Shown here in pieces: positions 18,693 to 27,291 of a stretch of 64,000 nt of DNA. This stretch comes from Acidobacteria bacterium SCN 69-37 (GTDB lineage Bacteria; Acidobacteriota; Vicinamibacteria; Vicinamibacterales; SCN-69-37), in NCBI GenBank assembly GCA_001724025.1, contig MEDJ01000002.1, positions 62,001 through 126,000 on the forward strand, in the 5' to 3' direction. Every line of letters starts with the position of its first letter. Position 1 is the stretch's first letter. Position numbers and translations under genes: made by a program. The notes under the pieces were generated by a model. The model did no database searches. It saw only the letters and a list, made by a program, of their open reading frames with translations, and was not told where the DNA came from.

Positions 18693-19865
18693 ATGGCGTT
18701 CATCACGACCAGCGACGACGAGATCTATTACCGGATCGACGGCCCGGCAGACGCGCCTGTCGTCATCCTTTCGCACTCACTCGGGCTCGATCACGGCATG
18801 TGGGACGCCCAGGCGGCCGACCTCGCGCGGCATGTGCGTGTGGTGCGCTACGATACACGCGGACATGGGGCCTCGGCCGCGCCGGCGGGCGATTACACCA
18901 TCGAACAGCTCGGCCGCGACGTGCTGGCGCTGGCCGATGCGCTCGGGATCCCGGCGTTCGCCTTCTGCGGACTGTCGCTCGGCGGCATGATCGGCCAGTG
19001 GCTGGGCATTCACGCGCCGGAGCGGCTGACGCACCTGGTGCTGGCGAACACGACGGCGCGCGTGTCTGAGCCGGCGGCGATGGACGCGCGGCGCCGGGCC
19101 GTGCTCGAGGGCGGCATGGCCGCGGTGGTCGAGACGGCCATGTCGCGGTTCTTCACGCCCGTGTCGCTCCAGCGAGATTCCCCTGTCGTCGCTGCTGCCC
19201 GCCGCACCCTGCTGGCGTCGTCGGCCGTCGGGTACGCGGGGTGCTGCGCGGCGATCCGCGACATGGATCAGCGTGCGTCGATCGCGCGCATCACGGTGCC
19301 CACGCTCGTGATTGGTGGCGACCTCGACGTTTCGATGCCCTGGGATCCGCACGGTCACACCCTGGCGTCGTCGATTCCGGGCGCGACGGTCGTGCGGCTG
19401 CCGACCGCGCACCTGTCGAATCTCGAACAGCCACGGTCCTTCTCGGCGGCGCTCTTTCGGTTCCTGCTGCCGCGGCCGGCCGATGCGCTCGCGGCCGGCA
19501 TGCCCGTCCGGCGTGCGGTGCTCGGTGACGCGCACGTCGATCGATCGATCGCCGGAGCGACGGACCTCACCCGCGAGTTCCAGGCGCTGATCACGCGGTT
19601 TGCCTGGGGCACCATCTGGACCCGGCCGGGCCTGGAGCACCGGACGCGCCGGCTGCTCGTGCTGGCGATGACCGCGGCGATGGGCCGCTGGGAGGAATTC
19701 CGACTGCACCTCCGGTCCGGGATCGCGCACGAACTCGAGTGGGTCGACGTCGAGGAAGTGCTGCTGCAGGTGGCCGTGTATGCCGGCGTGCCTGCGGCCA
19801 ATACGGCCTTTCACATCGCCACCGAGGAGCGCGCCGCCACGCGCGGTGAGTCCGCACCGCACTGA
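18693..19865 (+). CDS. pcaL: Fused 3-oxoadipate enol-lactonase / 4-carboxymuconolactone decarboxylase
   Basis: Single chain of 390 aa doing two consecutive steps of the pathway. Residues 1-260 are an alpha/beta hydrolase (PcaD) with HSLGLDHGMWD, nucleophile Ser95 in CGLSLGGM, an Asp around GGDLDVSMP and a His near TAHLSN. Residues 270-385 are a carboxymuconolactone decarboxylase domain (PcaC) with LTREFQALITRFAWGTIWTRPGLEHRTRRLLVLAM and the HLRSGIAHELEWVDVEEVLLQVAVYAG helices. This PcaD-PcaC fusion is known as PcaL in actinomycetes and some other bacteria. With it every step from protocatechuate to succinyl-CoA plus acetyl-CoA is encoded here. Confidence 0.93.
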   Translation: MAFITTSDDEIYYRIDGPADAPVVILSHSLGLDHGMWDAQAADLARHVRVVRYDTRGHGASAAPAGDYTIEQLGRDVLALADALGIPAFAFCGLSLGGMIGQWLGIHAPERLTHLVLANTTARVSEPAAMDARRRAVLEGGMAAVVETAMSRFFTPVSLQRDSPVVAAARRTLLASSAVGYAGCCAAIRDMDQRASIARITVPTLVIGGDLDVSMPWDPHGHTLASSIPGATVVRLPTAHLSNLEQPRSFSAALFRFLLPRPADALAAGMPVRRAVLGDAHVDRSIAGATDLTREFQALITRFAWGTIWTRPGLEHRTRRLLVLAMTAAMGRWEEFRLHLRSGIAHELEWVDVEEVLLQVAVYAGVPAANTAFHIATEERAATRGESAPH

Positions 19866-19946
19866 GCGATGGCCGTGACTCCAGGGGAGCGTCGACAGCG
19901 GGCCGCGTCTCCCCGTATGCTGTGTCCTTCACACGGAGACCTGTTC

Positions 19947-21167
19947 ATGAGATTGCTGCGATTCTCGCTGGCCGCGATGTTCCTCCTGTTCTGTGCCGGT
20001 CCGGCCGCTGCCCAGCGATATACCGCCACCCAGCAGGGCGAGATCATCGAGATCGTCGACACCACCGCGGACATGCGCGTGGAGGTCGTCCCGAGCATGA
20101 GCAATGCCTGGCGGATCCGTGTGAAGGGGCACGACCTGGTGCGGACGTCGGCGACGCTCGAGGCCTTCAAGGCCAATCCCGGCTACAACGGGATGCCGCT
20201 GCTCGCCCCGTTCGCGAACCGGCTCGACCAGACGGCGTTCTACGCCAACGGGCAGAAGTACAACTTCGATCTCGAACTGGGCAGCGTCCGGGGGCCGATT
20301 CCGTCGACCGGCTTCGTCAACGGTACGAAGGACTGGCAGCTCGTCGAGTTCAAGGCTGACGACACCGGGGCCTGGGTGATTTGCCGGCTCGACTTCTACA
20401 AGAACCCGCGGTTCCTGCAGCAGTGGCCGTTCGCGCACACGATCACGATGACCTACAAGGTGTCGGACGGTGCGCTCGAGGTGCGCACGCGGCTCGACAA
20501 CATGAGCGCCGAGCCGATGCCTGTCGTCTTCGGCTATCACCCCATCTACGAACTGCCCGACGGCACCAGGAACGACTGGACGGTCTCGGTCGACGCGGCT
20601 ACGCACTGGATCGAGATTCCGCAGCGGCTGCCGACCGGCGAGACGCAGCCGATCGAGAAGTTCTTCAATGCGGATCGCACAGCCATTCAGCTCAAGAACT
20701 ACGCGTTGATCGACGACGTGTTCACGGGCCTCATCCGCGACGCGAACGGCCGCGCGACGATGAAGTTGATGGGCGGCGGCAAGGAACTGCAGGTGAGCCT
20801 CGGGCCGAAGTACGGCACGGTACTGCTATGGTCGACGCCGTTGACGGCGGCCGCTCCCGGCGGTCGCGGCGGTGCGCCCGGTGCGCGTGGTGGCGGGCCC
20901 GGTCGTGCGGGCGGGGCTGCCCAGGCGCCCGCGCCGTCGGGGCCGTTCCCTGTCGATCCGGCCCAGGGCGTGCGGGTCGCGCCGTCGGCCGTGCCGCTGC
21001 CCGAGGGCGCAACGCCATCCGGCAAGGGCTTCATCGCGTTCGAGCCGATGGTGGCCATCACCAACGCGCTGAATTTGGCGCACACCGGCGTCTACAAGGA
21101 CCTCCAGAGCGTCGCGCCCGGCGCGTCGTGGGAAGAGAGCTTCTGGATCACGACGAAGGGCTACTGA
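19947..21167 (+). CDS. Exported aldose 1-epimerase-family protein
   Basis: Probable periplasmic sugar-binding or mutarotase-type enzyme (406 aa) of the galactose-mutarotase fold. The ATG at 19947 follows an ACGGAG ribosome site and opens a signal peptide (MRLLRFSLAAMFLLFCAGPAAAQ). Fold-typical stretches are MPLLAPFANRLDQTAFYANGQKYNF, VFGYHPIYELP and the late SFWITTKGY. A low-complexity Gly/Ala/Pro/Arg insert of about 40 residues interrupts the last third, similar in composition to the tail of the esterase at 9205. The gene follows the pca operon by 81 bases but has no obvious part in aromatic catabolism. Confidence 0.78.
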   Translation: MRLLRFSLAAMFLLFCAGPAAAQRYTATQQGEIIEIVDTTADMRVEVVPSMSNAWRIRVKGHDLVRTSATLEAFKANPGYNGMPLLAPFANRLDQTAFYANGQKYNFDLELGSVRGPIPSTGFVNGTKDWQLVEFKADDTGAWVICRLDFYKNPRFLQQWPFAHTITMTYKVSDGALEVRTRLDNMSAEPMPVVFGYHPIYELPDGTRNDWTVSVDAATHWIEIPQRLPTGETQPIEKFFNADRTAIQLKNYALIDDVFTGLIRDANGRATMKLMGGGKELQVSLGPKYGTVLLWSTPLTAAAPGGRGGAPGARGGGPGRAGGAAQAPAPSGPFPVDPAQGVRVAPSAVPLPEGATPSGKGFIAFEPMVAITNALNLAHTGVYKDLQSVAPGASWEESFWITTKGY

Positions 21168-21186
21168 CGGGTGGTATCCTGCGTCC

Positions 21187-21363
21187 ATGGTTCAGCCGTC
21201 GCGTGATCCGGTCGTCGAGGTCTACAAGCGGGACGTCGATCGGACGCTGTTCAGGGAGAACCTGAAGCTCACGCCGGAACAGCGCATCCTGAAGCTTCAG
21301 GACTTCGTCGCGTTCACGTATCAGCTCCGTGCGGCCGGCCGACTCGCACGTCGATCGTCGTGA
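21187..21363 (+). CDS. Small protein, 58 aa, partner of nucleotidyltransferase
   Basis: Short charged protein beginning MVQPSRDPVVEVYKRDVDRT and containing LTPEQRILKLQDFVAF, a pattern often seen in small proteins encoded just before nucleotidyltransferase-like genes. No signal peptide or membrane segment. Its TGA overlaps the GTG start of the next gene (GTGA), so the two are one translational unit, and it lies 19 bases after the epimerase gene. The arrangement resembles small two-gene modules of the toxin-antitoxin type, but the sequence does not show which partner, if either, would be toxic. Confidence 0.65.
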   Translation: MVQPSRDPVVEVYKRDVDRTLFRENLKLTPEQRILKLQDFVAFTYQLRAAGRLARRSS

Positions 21364-21854
21364 ATGAGCGCCCCACCGATTTCGCGGGCCTGCTGAAGCA
21401 GCTGCTCGACACCGGCGTCGAGTTCATCCTCGTGGGCGGCCTTGCCGGTAACGTGCACGGGGCCGCCCGCGCCACCTACGACGTCGACATCGTCTACCGT
21501 CGGACACCCGACAACCTGCGCCGGCTCACGGACGCCCTGGCACCCCTGCAGCCATATCTGCGCGGTGCGCCGCCGGGCCTGCCGTTCGTCCTCGACGTCG
21601 AAACGCTGGCGCGCGGTCTGAATTTCACGCTGCGAACAACGCTGGGTGATCTCGATCTGCTCGGGGAAGTGACCGGCGGCGGGACATTCGACGCGCTGGT
21701 GTCCGACACCATCGGCATCACGCTGTTCGGCGTCGAGTGCCGCTGTGTGAGCCTGGAGACTCTGATTCGCCTGAAGCAGGCGGCCGGCCGGCCAAAGGAT
21801 CTCGAGGCGTTGGCCGAACTCGAGGCGATGTACGAAGAACAGGACCGGGCGTAG
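21360..21854 (+). CDS. Nucleotidyltransferase-fold protein (MNT/AbiEii-like)
   Basis: Protein of 164 aa with a minimal nucleotidyltransferase fold. The segment GVEFILVGGLAGNVHGAARATYDVDIVY carries the GG...D-x-D active-site signature, a later acidic segment GDLDLLGEV is the likely third carboxylate, and SLETLIRLKQAAGRPKDLEAL is the C-terminal helix seen in this family (compare DUF1814/AbiEii-type proteins). It starts at a GTG overlapping the stop of the 58-aa gene. Members may transfer nucleotides to tRNA or partner proteins, and some act in toxin-antitoxin or phage-abortive systems. The role here is unproven. Confidence 0.68.
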   Translation: MNERPTDFAGLLKQLLDTGVEFILVGGLAGNVHGAARATYDVDIVYRRTPDNLRRLTDALAPLQPYLRGAPPGLPFVLDVETLARGLNFTLRTTLGDLDLLGEVTGGGTFDALVSDTIGITLFGVECRCVSLETLIRLKQAAGRPKDLEALAELEAMYEEQDRA

Positions 21855-21873
21855 GGCGGGGCATCTTCTTTGT

Positions 21874-21902
21874 TTGCTAATCAAATGATCTGGCGCTAGA
21901 CT
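21874..21902 (+). promoter_or_regulatory. Promoter of the ADOP permease gene
   Basis: TTGCTA at 21874-21879, a 17-base spacer and TAGACT at 21897-21902, in one of the few AT-richer patches of the window. It reads toward the permease start at 21930. Confidence 0.5.
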
Positions 21903-21904
21903 CC

Positions 21905-21919
21905 ATTGGCATTGCCAAT
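21905..21919. promoter_or_regulatory. ATTGGC-N3-GCCAAT inverted repeat, candidate operator
   Basis: Perfect 6-bp arms around ATT, lying between the -10 box and the AGGAGG ribosome site (21920-21925) of the permease gene. Occupancy would cover the transcription start. It could also fold into a small hairpin next to the ribosome site. Confidence 0.45.
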
Positions 21920-21929
21920 AGGAGGCGCG

Positions 21930-24575
21930 ATGGGACGGTTCCAGGACGTGATCGGTCGTGTGCGTGCCGCGTTCAGGCGACGCCGGACCGATCGGGATCT
22001 GCAGGACGAGCTCGAAGCCCACCTCGCGATGGCAGCCGACGAGCTGCGGCGCCGCGGGCATGAGTCCGCCGTAGCCACGCGCCTGGCGACCGTCCGCGCC
22101 GGCGGCGTGTCGCCGGCTCTGGAGGCCCTGCGCGACCAGCGCGGTCTGCCGTGGCTGTCGGACGCGGTGCGTGACGTGCGGTACGCCTGCCGCGGCCTGA
22201 TGCGCGCGCGAGGGCTGGCCGCGGTCGCTGTGGTCTCGCTGGCGCTCGGCATCGGCGCGAGCACCCTCATCTTCAGCATCGTCGACGCCGCGCTGCTGCG
22301 GCCGTTGCCGTACAGGGATGCCGATCGGCTCGTGGACATGCAGCGCGTCGTGGAGACGGTGACCGGAGCCCGCGCGCGGATCAGGGTGGATGGCGGCCGG
22401 ATCGACCAGATACGCGCGATGCCACAGGTGTTCGAAGGTGCGGCGGCGCTCAGCGATGCGAGGAGTCTCGCGCTGGCCGACGGTCCGGAGATCAGCCTCG
22501 GCGTCGGCGCGTTCGCGCCGGGATTTCCGGCGTTCCTTGGCATCGCCCCGCAACTCGGCCGGGACTTCACTGACGACGACGTCACGGCCGGTGATCGCAT
22601 CGTCATCAGTGACGCGTACTGGAGCCGTGCGTTCAATCGCGATCCGGAGGTGATTGGGGCGACAGTACCCCTTGCCAGCGGGGCGCGCGTGATCGTCGGC
22701 GTGATGCCACCGACGTTTCGGTACTTCGTGGGCGGTCAGACGGACGCGTGGCTGCCCACGGCGGAAGGCGAGGCCAGCCAGGTCGTCGCACGCGTGCGCG
22801 CCGGATTGACCATCGATGAGGCGCAGCGGGAATTGAATGTGCTGCTGGCACGCCCGGACGCCGCCTGGAAGCCGCTTGGCATCGAGATCCAGCCTGGTGA
22901 CTGGAACCGCGCCGGCCAGTACTTCGGACAGGGCGGTCGGTCGACGAGGGCAATGTTGTCGAGCCTGTTCGGTGCCGTCGGTCTGCTGCTGGTGATCGGC
23001 TGTGTCAACGTGGCGAACCTGCTGCTGTCGCGCACGCTCGCGCGGCAGCGCGACATTGCCATTCGCCGGTTGCTCGGTGTCACGCGCGTACGTGTGGCTT
23101 TACAGCTGCTCACCGACGGGTTCTTACTCGCCGGAATCGGCACCGCGGCCGCCGCGGTGTTGGTGTGGTGGGGGATCCACGCGCTGCCCTCGATCGTACC
23201 CGCGGATCTCGCCTTGTCAGTGTTCAGCGTCGGCCTGCCGCAGTTCGACGCCAGGGCCCTGGCCTTTGGTGGGATGGTCAGTGCAGGTTCTGCACTCGTG
23301 TGCGGCAGTGCGTCAGCGGCCCGGGCCTTCGCGTCCGACGCTGCAGGTGACGTGCTCGCGGGCGGCCAGCGTGTTGCCGGACCAACCCGCGCCGTGCGCC
23401 GCACGCATGCCGCGTTCCAGACGCTGCAGGTGGCCATGACGGTCGTGCTCCTGGCCAGCGCAGGACTGTTGCTGGCGAGTGTGTACCGGATGGCGACAAT
23501 GCCGCCGGGGTTCGATTCGACGAATCTCGGATATGCGTCGCTGGATTTCAGTACCGTGGGATGGACGGGAAGATCTGGACTGGCGCCGCGCGGCGAATTT
23601 CTCGACAATCTTGCCACGCGCGTGAAGGCGATGCCCGGCATCACGGACGCCATCGTTGGTCAGCTGCCCGTGGCGGGTTTCGCCAACCAGGGATTTCTGC
23701 CCGAAGCGCCTGGCGAGCCTGTGTCGGATCCCGTTCGGACGAGCAGCTACTACGTGGGATCGGACTACTTCGCCTTCGTCGGGACGGGGATTGTGGCAGG
23801 GCGATCCTTCGACGGGGACGACGCGAGAGGCGGGCCGCCGGTGGCGATCGTCAGTGAGCACACGGCCAGGCAGGTCTGGCCGTCCGGGAACTGGATCGGG
23901 CAGCGCTTCAAGCGCTGGGGAGAGGCAGATGAGCCGTTCCTGACCGTGGTCGGCGTAGCTGAGGATGTGCGGGCCATCTCGCTGATGGAAGACGAGGCCA
24001 CGGTCTATCTGCCGATCGCGCAAGCGTTCGATCCGGGGTCGATCCTGTTCCGCACCACTGGTGACGAGGCCGCCGCGATCGCCGTCGTCCGCACCGCCGC
24101 ACGAGCCGTGAATCCGAAGGTCACGGTCACGGCTGTCGGTACCGTCGACGGCTTCTTCGAGCGGCGGGCGCCGATTGGCGTCGCCCGCTTCTACGGCGCG
24201 TTTCTCAGCCTGTTCGCGATCGTCGCGCTGACGATCGCCATGATTGGCCTTTACGGCACGTTGTCTTACGCGGTCAGCCGGCGCATACACGAGATTGGCG
24301 TGCACCTCGCGCTCGGCGCCACCGCCGCACGCGTTTGCGGCATGATGGCGCGCGAAATCCTGGCGCCCGTCGTCGTCGGACTTGTCGCCGGCGTGGCCGC
24401 TTCGCTCTGGGCGTCACGTTTCATTGCCTCGCAGCTGTTCCAGGTTGCGCCGCACGATCCCGTCATCCTCGGCACCGTTGTCCTTCTGCTCATCCTGGCG
24501 TCGTCTGTTGCCGCGATCGTTCCCGCACGCCGCGCGTCCCAAGTGGATCCCGCCCAGGCGCTGCGAGCCGAGTAG
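21930..24575 (+). CDS. ADOP-family ABC transporter permease (duplicated MacB/FtsX type)
   Basis: Inner-membrane protein of 881 aa of the acidobacterial duplicated orphan permease type. A cytoplasmic N-terminal segment with the DLQDELEAHLAMAADELRRRGHESAVA signature is followed by RDVRYACRGLMRARGLAAVAVVSLALGIGASTLIFSIVD, a periplasmic MacB-like domain, an FtsX core (ARQRDIAIRRLLGVTRVRVALQLL), and then a second periplasmic and FtsX unit ending SRRIHEIGVHLALGATAARVCGMMAREIL and ASQVDPAQALRAE. There is no ATP-binding gene next to it, as is usual for orphan members. Cargo unknown. The ATG at 21930 is fixed by AGGAGG five bases upstream. The family is concentrated in Acidobacteriota and is the best phylum marker in the window. 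Confidence 0.9.
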   Translation: MGRFQDVIGRVRAAFRRRRTDRDLQDELEAHLAMAADELRRRGHESAVATRLATVRAGGVSPALEALRDQRGLPWLSDAVRDVRYACRGLMRARGLAAVAVVSLALGIGASTLIFSIVDAALLRPLPYRDADRLVDMQRVVETVTGARARIRVDGGRIDQIRAMPQVFEGAAALSDARSLALADGPEISLGVGAFAPGFPAFLGIAPQLGRDFTDDDVTAGDRIVISDAYWSRAFNRDPEVIGATVPLASGARVIVGVMPPTFRYFVGGQTDAWLPTAEGEASQVVARVRAGLTIDEAQRELNVLLARPDAAWKPLGIEIQPGDWNRAGQYFGQGGRSTRAMLSSLFGAVGLLLVIGCVNVANLLLSRTLARQRDIAIRRLLGVTRVRVALQLLTDGFLLAGIGTAAAAVLVWWGIHALPSIVPADLALSVFSVGLPQFDARALAFGGMVSAGSALVCGSASAARAFASDAAGDVLAGGQRVAGPTRAVRRTHAAFQTLQVAMTVVLLASAGLLLASVYRMATMPPGFDSTNLGYASLDFSTVGWTGRSGLAPRGEFLDNLATRVKAMPGITDAIVGQLPVAGFANQGFLPEAPGEPVSDPVRTSSYYVGSDYFAFVGTGIVAGRSFDGDDARGGPPVAIVSEHTARQVWPSGNWIGQRFKRWGEADEPFLTVVGVAEDVRAISLMEDEATVYLPIAQAFDPGSILFRTTGDEAAAIAVVRTAARAVNPKVTVTAVGTVDGFFERRAPIGVARFYGAFLSLFAIVALTIAMIGLYGTLSYAVSRRIHEIGVHLALGATAARVCGMMAREILAPVVVGLVAGVAASLWASRFIASQLFQVAPHDPVILGTVVLLLILASSVAAIVPARRASQVDPAQALRAE

Positions 24576-24750
24576 GAGGCGCGCCAGCGCGCCCGCGCAT
24601 CGCCTGAGAAGGCCGATATGGCGGCATTGTGATGACGCGGCCATCACGCACGAGGCGCGGGCGATGTTCGATCCCGCGCTCGAGATGAAGGGTGGTCGCG
24701 CCGCGATGCCCGATGGCCCCGGCTGGGGCATCCGTGTCGAGGCGGACTGG

Positions 24751-24797
24751 CTTCCCGCCTTCCAGCCTCCTTCCCGCCTGTCGCCTCCCAGCCTCCT
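24751..24797. repeat. Degenerate GCCTCCCAGCCTCC tract
   Basis: Low-complexity run of units such as CTTCCCGCCT, CCAGCCTCC and GCCTCCCAGCCTCC, ending at the stop codon of the DUF481 gene. The reverse-complementary kind of tract (GGAGGCTGGGAGGC) recurs at 31938-31982. The remaining bases of the 221-base gap from 24576 show nothing else recognisable. Confidence 0.55.
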
Positions 24798-25540
24798 CAG
24801 TTCTTGAACACCACCGCGAACAGGGTCGAGATGTCGTTCTTCTCGACGCGTGTGTCTGTCGGCTTGCTGCTGTAGTTGTCGAGCGCCTCGATCTTCAGCT
24901 GGACTCTGGCGTTGATGCCGACGGCGAGCGCGATGCTGAACTGATAGGACGAGTCAGCCAGGTCCTCCGTCTTCCAGAGGCCCGAGACCGACTGCGTGAG
25001 CGTGGTCGTGTGTGAGACGGACTGCGTCCACTTCTGGCCGAACGTGACGGCACCCGACGCGCGGACGTCGACGTACGGGTTCTTCTCCCACACACCGCCG
25101 GCGCCCGCGTCGATCGTCAGTGTCGTGCGATCGGTCTTGACTGCCGTCACGCCCACGCCGCCCGTGGGTGCGACGAGGTACTGGATGCGCTTGAACCGGT
25201 CCCGCTGATACTGGTTCTGGCCGAAAACGAAGATGCGGTCGCCGACGCGGTACTCCTCGCGCAGGTTCAGGCCGAAGCGCTCGTTCGAAAGTTCGCCGTC
25301 GGTGGTGCCGCGGAGCAGGAGCGCGTCAGACTTGAAGGTGCGTCTCGGGTGAGGCGTGTAGATGATGTTGTAGGACGCGTTGTAGGTCGAGGTGTCCTTG
25401 TTGCCGTTCGTCAGCGCCAGTCCGGCGCCGAAATTCAGGCGCCACGGGCGCGGTGCCGGGGTGGGAGCCGTCTGGGCGATGGCGAGAGATGTCGGCAGGA
25501 TGAGGCAGATCAGAACACAGACGACCACACGCAAGAACAT
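24797..25540 (-). CDS. DUF481 outer-membrane protein (YdiY-like)
   Basis: Predicted outer-membrane beta-barrel of 247 aa. After a signal peptide (MFLRVVVCVLICLILPTSLAIAQ) come repeated amphipathic strands such as WRLNFGAGLALTNGNKDTSTYNASYNIIY and RFGLNLREEYRVGDRIFVFGQNQYQRDRFKRI, and it ends in Phe-Lys-Asn. The pattern fits DUF481 (salt-stress/YdiY-like) proteins of about 250 aa. The ATG at 25540 is preferred because GGAG lies 8 bases upstream; a GTG three codons earlier is possible. Transcribed in the same direction as the TIGR01777 gene 51 bases upstream. Confidence 0.8.
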   Translation of the reverse strand: MFLRVVVCVLICLILPTSLAIAQTAPTPAPRPWRLNFGAGLALTNGNKDTSTYNASYNIIYTPHPRRTFKSDALLLRGTTDGELSNERFGLNLREEYRVGDRIFVFGQNQYQRDRFKRIQYLVAPTGGVGVTAVKTDRTTLTIDAGAGGVWEKNPYVDVRASGAVTFGQKWTQSVSHTTTLTQSVSGLWKTEDLADSSYQFSIALAVGINARVQLKIEALDNYSSKPTDTRVEKNDISTLFAVVFKN

Positions 25541-25591
25541 GCTGAACACTCCGGGGACACGTACTGCCTGACCGCGCGCGCCCGCGCAGGG

Positions 25592-26509
25592 TCAGGGCCG
25601 CAAAATGGCGGCGAGGGCCCGTTCGAGATCGGCCTGCGCGAACGCGAAGCCGTGCGCCTGCGCCAGGGCCGGGACGACGCGCTGGCCGCCGAGCACGATC
25701 GCGTCGGCCATCTCACCGAGCAGGATGCGCAGGACGAACGACGGGACGGGGAAGAGATTCGGCCGTCGCAGGACCCGCGCCAGCGCCGACGCGAACTGCG
25801 CGTTGGTCACCGGCTCCGGCGCCGTGGCATTGATCGGGCCGGAGATGGCCGGTGTCTGGATTGCCCAGACGACCATTGCGACCCAGTCGCCGATCGTGAT
25901 CCACGGCACGAACTGCCGCCCCGTTCCGATCGGCCCACCCACGAAGAACCGGAACGGTTGCGCCAGACGCGGCAATGCGCCGCCCTCGCGACTCAGCGCC
26001 ACGCCCGTCCGCACGATGACGAGCCGGCACGGCCTCGCCGCGGCGACGGCATTGGCGGCAGACTCCCATTCGACGGCCAGACGCGCCAGAAAGTCGGATC
26101 CGGCCGGCGACGATTCGTCGATCGCCCCGGCGTCCAGGGTGGATCCGTAGTAGCCGACGGCCGATCCCTGCACGAAGACCGGCGGCGGCGTTGACGCCTG
26201 CGCGACAGCCGTCACCAGGCTGCGCGTGCTGTCGATCCGGCTCGATCGGAGCCGTGTCTTGCGCGACGGCGTCCACCGGCCCTCCGCGATGCCCGCGCCG
26301 GCCAGGTTGATGACGCCGTCGGCCCCGTCAATCTCGCGGGCCCACGGCCCCGCCGATCCGTCTGGCGTCCACGCGACCGCGCGCACGCGCGCGCCGACAT
26401 CGCTGTTCGCGTGGCGCGTGAGCACGATGACCTCGTGTCCCTCGCTCGTGAGCCACGTCGTGAGCGCCCGCCCCAGCAGGCCCGTTCCCCCCGCAATGAC
26501 AATGCGCAT
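25592..26509 (-). CDS. TIGR01777-family NAD(P)-binding epimerase-like protein
   Basis: Short-chain dehydrogenase/epimerase-fold protein of 305 aa (YfcH / cell-division inhibitor SulA-like family). The N-terminal Rossmann motif is MRIVIAGGTGLLGRALTTWL; further family motifs are DGVINLAGAGIAEGRWTPSRKTRLRSSRIDSTRSL, GSAVGYYG and PWITIGDWV. A DUF1731-type C-terminal segment (LRRPNLFPVPSFVLRILLGEMADAIVLGGQRVVPA) completes the family architecture. It lies 94 bases downstream of hisA, behind a pair of palindromes. Biochemical function is unknown for most of the family; no link to histidine synthesis is known. Confidence 0.85.
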   Translation of the reverse strand: MRIVIAGGTGLLGRALTTWLTSEGHEVIVLTRHANSDVGARVRAVAWTPDGSAGPWAREIDGADGVINLAGAGIAEGRWTPSRKTRLRSSRIDSTRSLVTAVAQASTPPPVFVQGSAVGYYGSTLDAGAIDESSPAGSDFLARLAVEWESAANAVAAARPCRLVIVRTGVALSREGGALPRLAQPFRFFVGGPIGTGRQFVPWITIGDWVAMVVWAIQTPAISGPINATAPEPVTNAQFASALARVLRRPNLFPVPSFVLRILLGEMADAIVLGGQRVVPALAQAHGFAFAQADLERALAAILRP

Positions 26510-26522
26510 GGGACATTGTCCT

Positions 26523-26548
26523 CCGGGGCTGAAGCCCCGCGGCTCCGA
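26523..26548. repeat. GGGGCTTCAGCCCC palindrome, copy 2 (inverted)
   Basis: Variant GGGGCTGAAGCCCC element in reverse orientation, followed by CGGCTCC. With the next copy 20 bases away it forms a large inverted pair between hisA and the TIGR01777 gene. Confidence 0.8.
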
Positions 26549-26568
26549 AAGATGAAGATGGAGTCTTC

Positions 26569-26594
26569 GGAGCCCTGGGGCTTCAGCCCCAGGG
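26569..26594. repeat. GGGGCTTCAGCCCC palindrome, copy 3
   Basis: Canonical copy with 10-bp arms around TC, facing copy 2. It lies 10 bases beyond the hisA stop codon, so the pair probably terminates or stabilises the his mRNA. Confidence 0.85.
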
Positions 26595-26603
26595 AGACGT
26601 GGG

Positions 26604-27284
26604 TTACGGCTTCAGTTCGATCGCCCCGGTGTAGATCGCCATACCGACCACCGCGTCGATGCCGAGGGCGTCGAGGGCGTCGATCTCTTCGCGCGTGCGG
26701 ATGCCACCGGCCGCGATCAGACGCAGGCGCGACGACTCGTTCACCGACTTCACCGCGTCGAAGTCGAGACCGGTCATCATGCCCTCGGTGTCGACGTGCG
26801 TGTAGAGCAGCGCGCCGACGTATGGTTCGAGCGTGCGGGCGGCATCCTCGGGCGTGATCGTCAGCGGCGTTTTCCAGCCGTGAATGACGACCTTGCCGCC
26901 GCGGCTGTCGATGGCGCCAATGAGCGCGTCGGTCGGCAGCGCCTCCGCGAACGCTTCGGCGCGTCCCTTGTTCACGCCGCGCTCGTTGAACAGCGACGAC
27001 CCGAGAATCACGCGCCGCGCTCCGGCGTCGAGCAGTTCCTGCGCGCGCTCGATCGATCGGACACCGCCGCCGACCTGGCAGGGGAGCCGCGTCGCCACGT
27101 GCCGCACTAGGTCGTCGTTGGCCGGACGCCCCATCGCGGCATCGAGATCGATCAGCTGCACGATCTGGAAGTCCTTGAACTTCTCTATCCACCCATCCAC
27201 GTCGTCGCTCTGCAGCGCCAGGCGTTCGCCCTGCTGCAGCTGTACGACCTTGCCACCCATCAGATCGATCGAAGGAATCAACAC
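26604..27284 (-). CDS. hisA: HisA: ProFAR isomerase
   Basis: TIM-barrel enzyme of 226 aa that isomerises ProFAR to PRFAR, the fourth step of histidine synthesis. The N-terminus (MLIPSIDLMGGKVVQLQQG) carries the catalytic Asp of the first half barrel and IGAIDSRGGKVVIHGWK that of the second; phosphate-binding loops are VGGGVRS and AAGGIRTREE. It starts 7 bases after hisF and is the last his gene of the operon. Slightly shorter than typical 240-aa HisA but complete. Confidence 0.93.
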   Translation of the reverse strand: MLIPSIDLMGGKVVQLQQGERLALQSDDVDGWIEKFKDFQIVQLIDLDAAMGRPANDDLVRHVATRLPCQVGGGVRSIERAQELLDAGARRVILGSSLFNERGVNKGRAEAFAEALPTDALIGAIDSRGGKVVIHGWKTPLTITPEDAARTLEPYVGALLYTHVDTEGMMTGLDFDAVKSVNESSRLRLIAAGGIRTREEIDALDALGIDAVVGMAIYTGAIELKP

Positions 27285-27291
27285 GCTTGGT

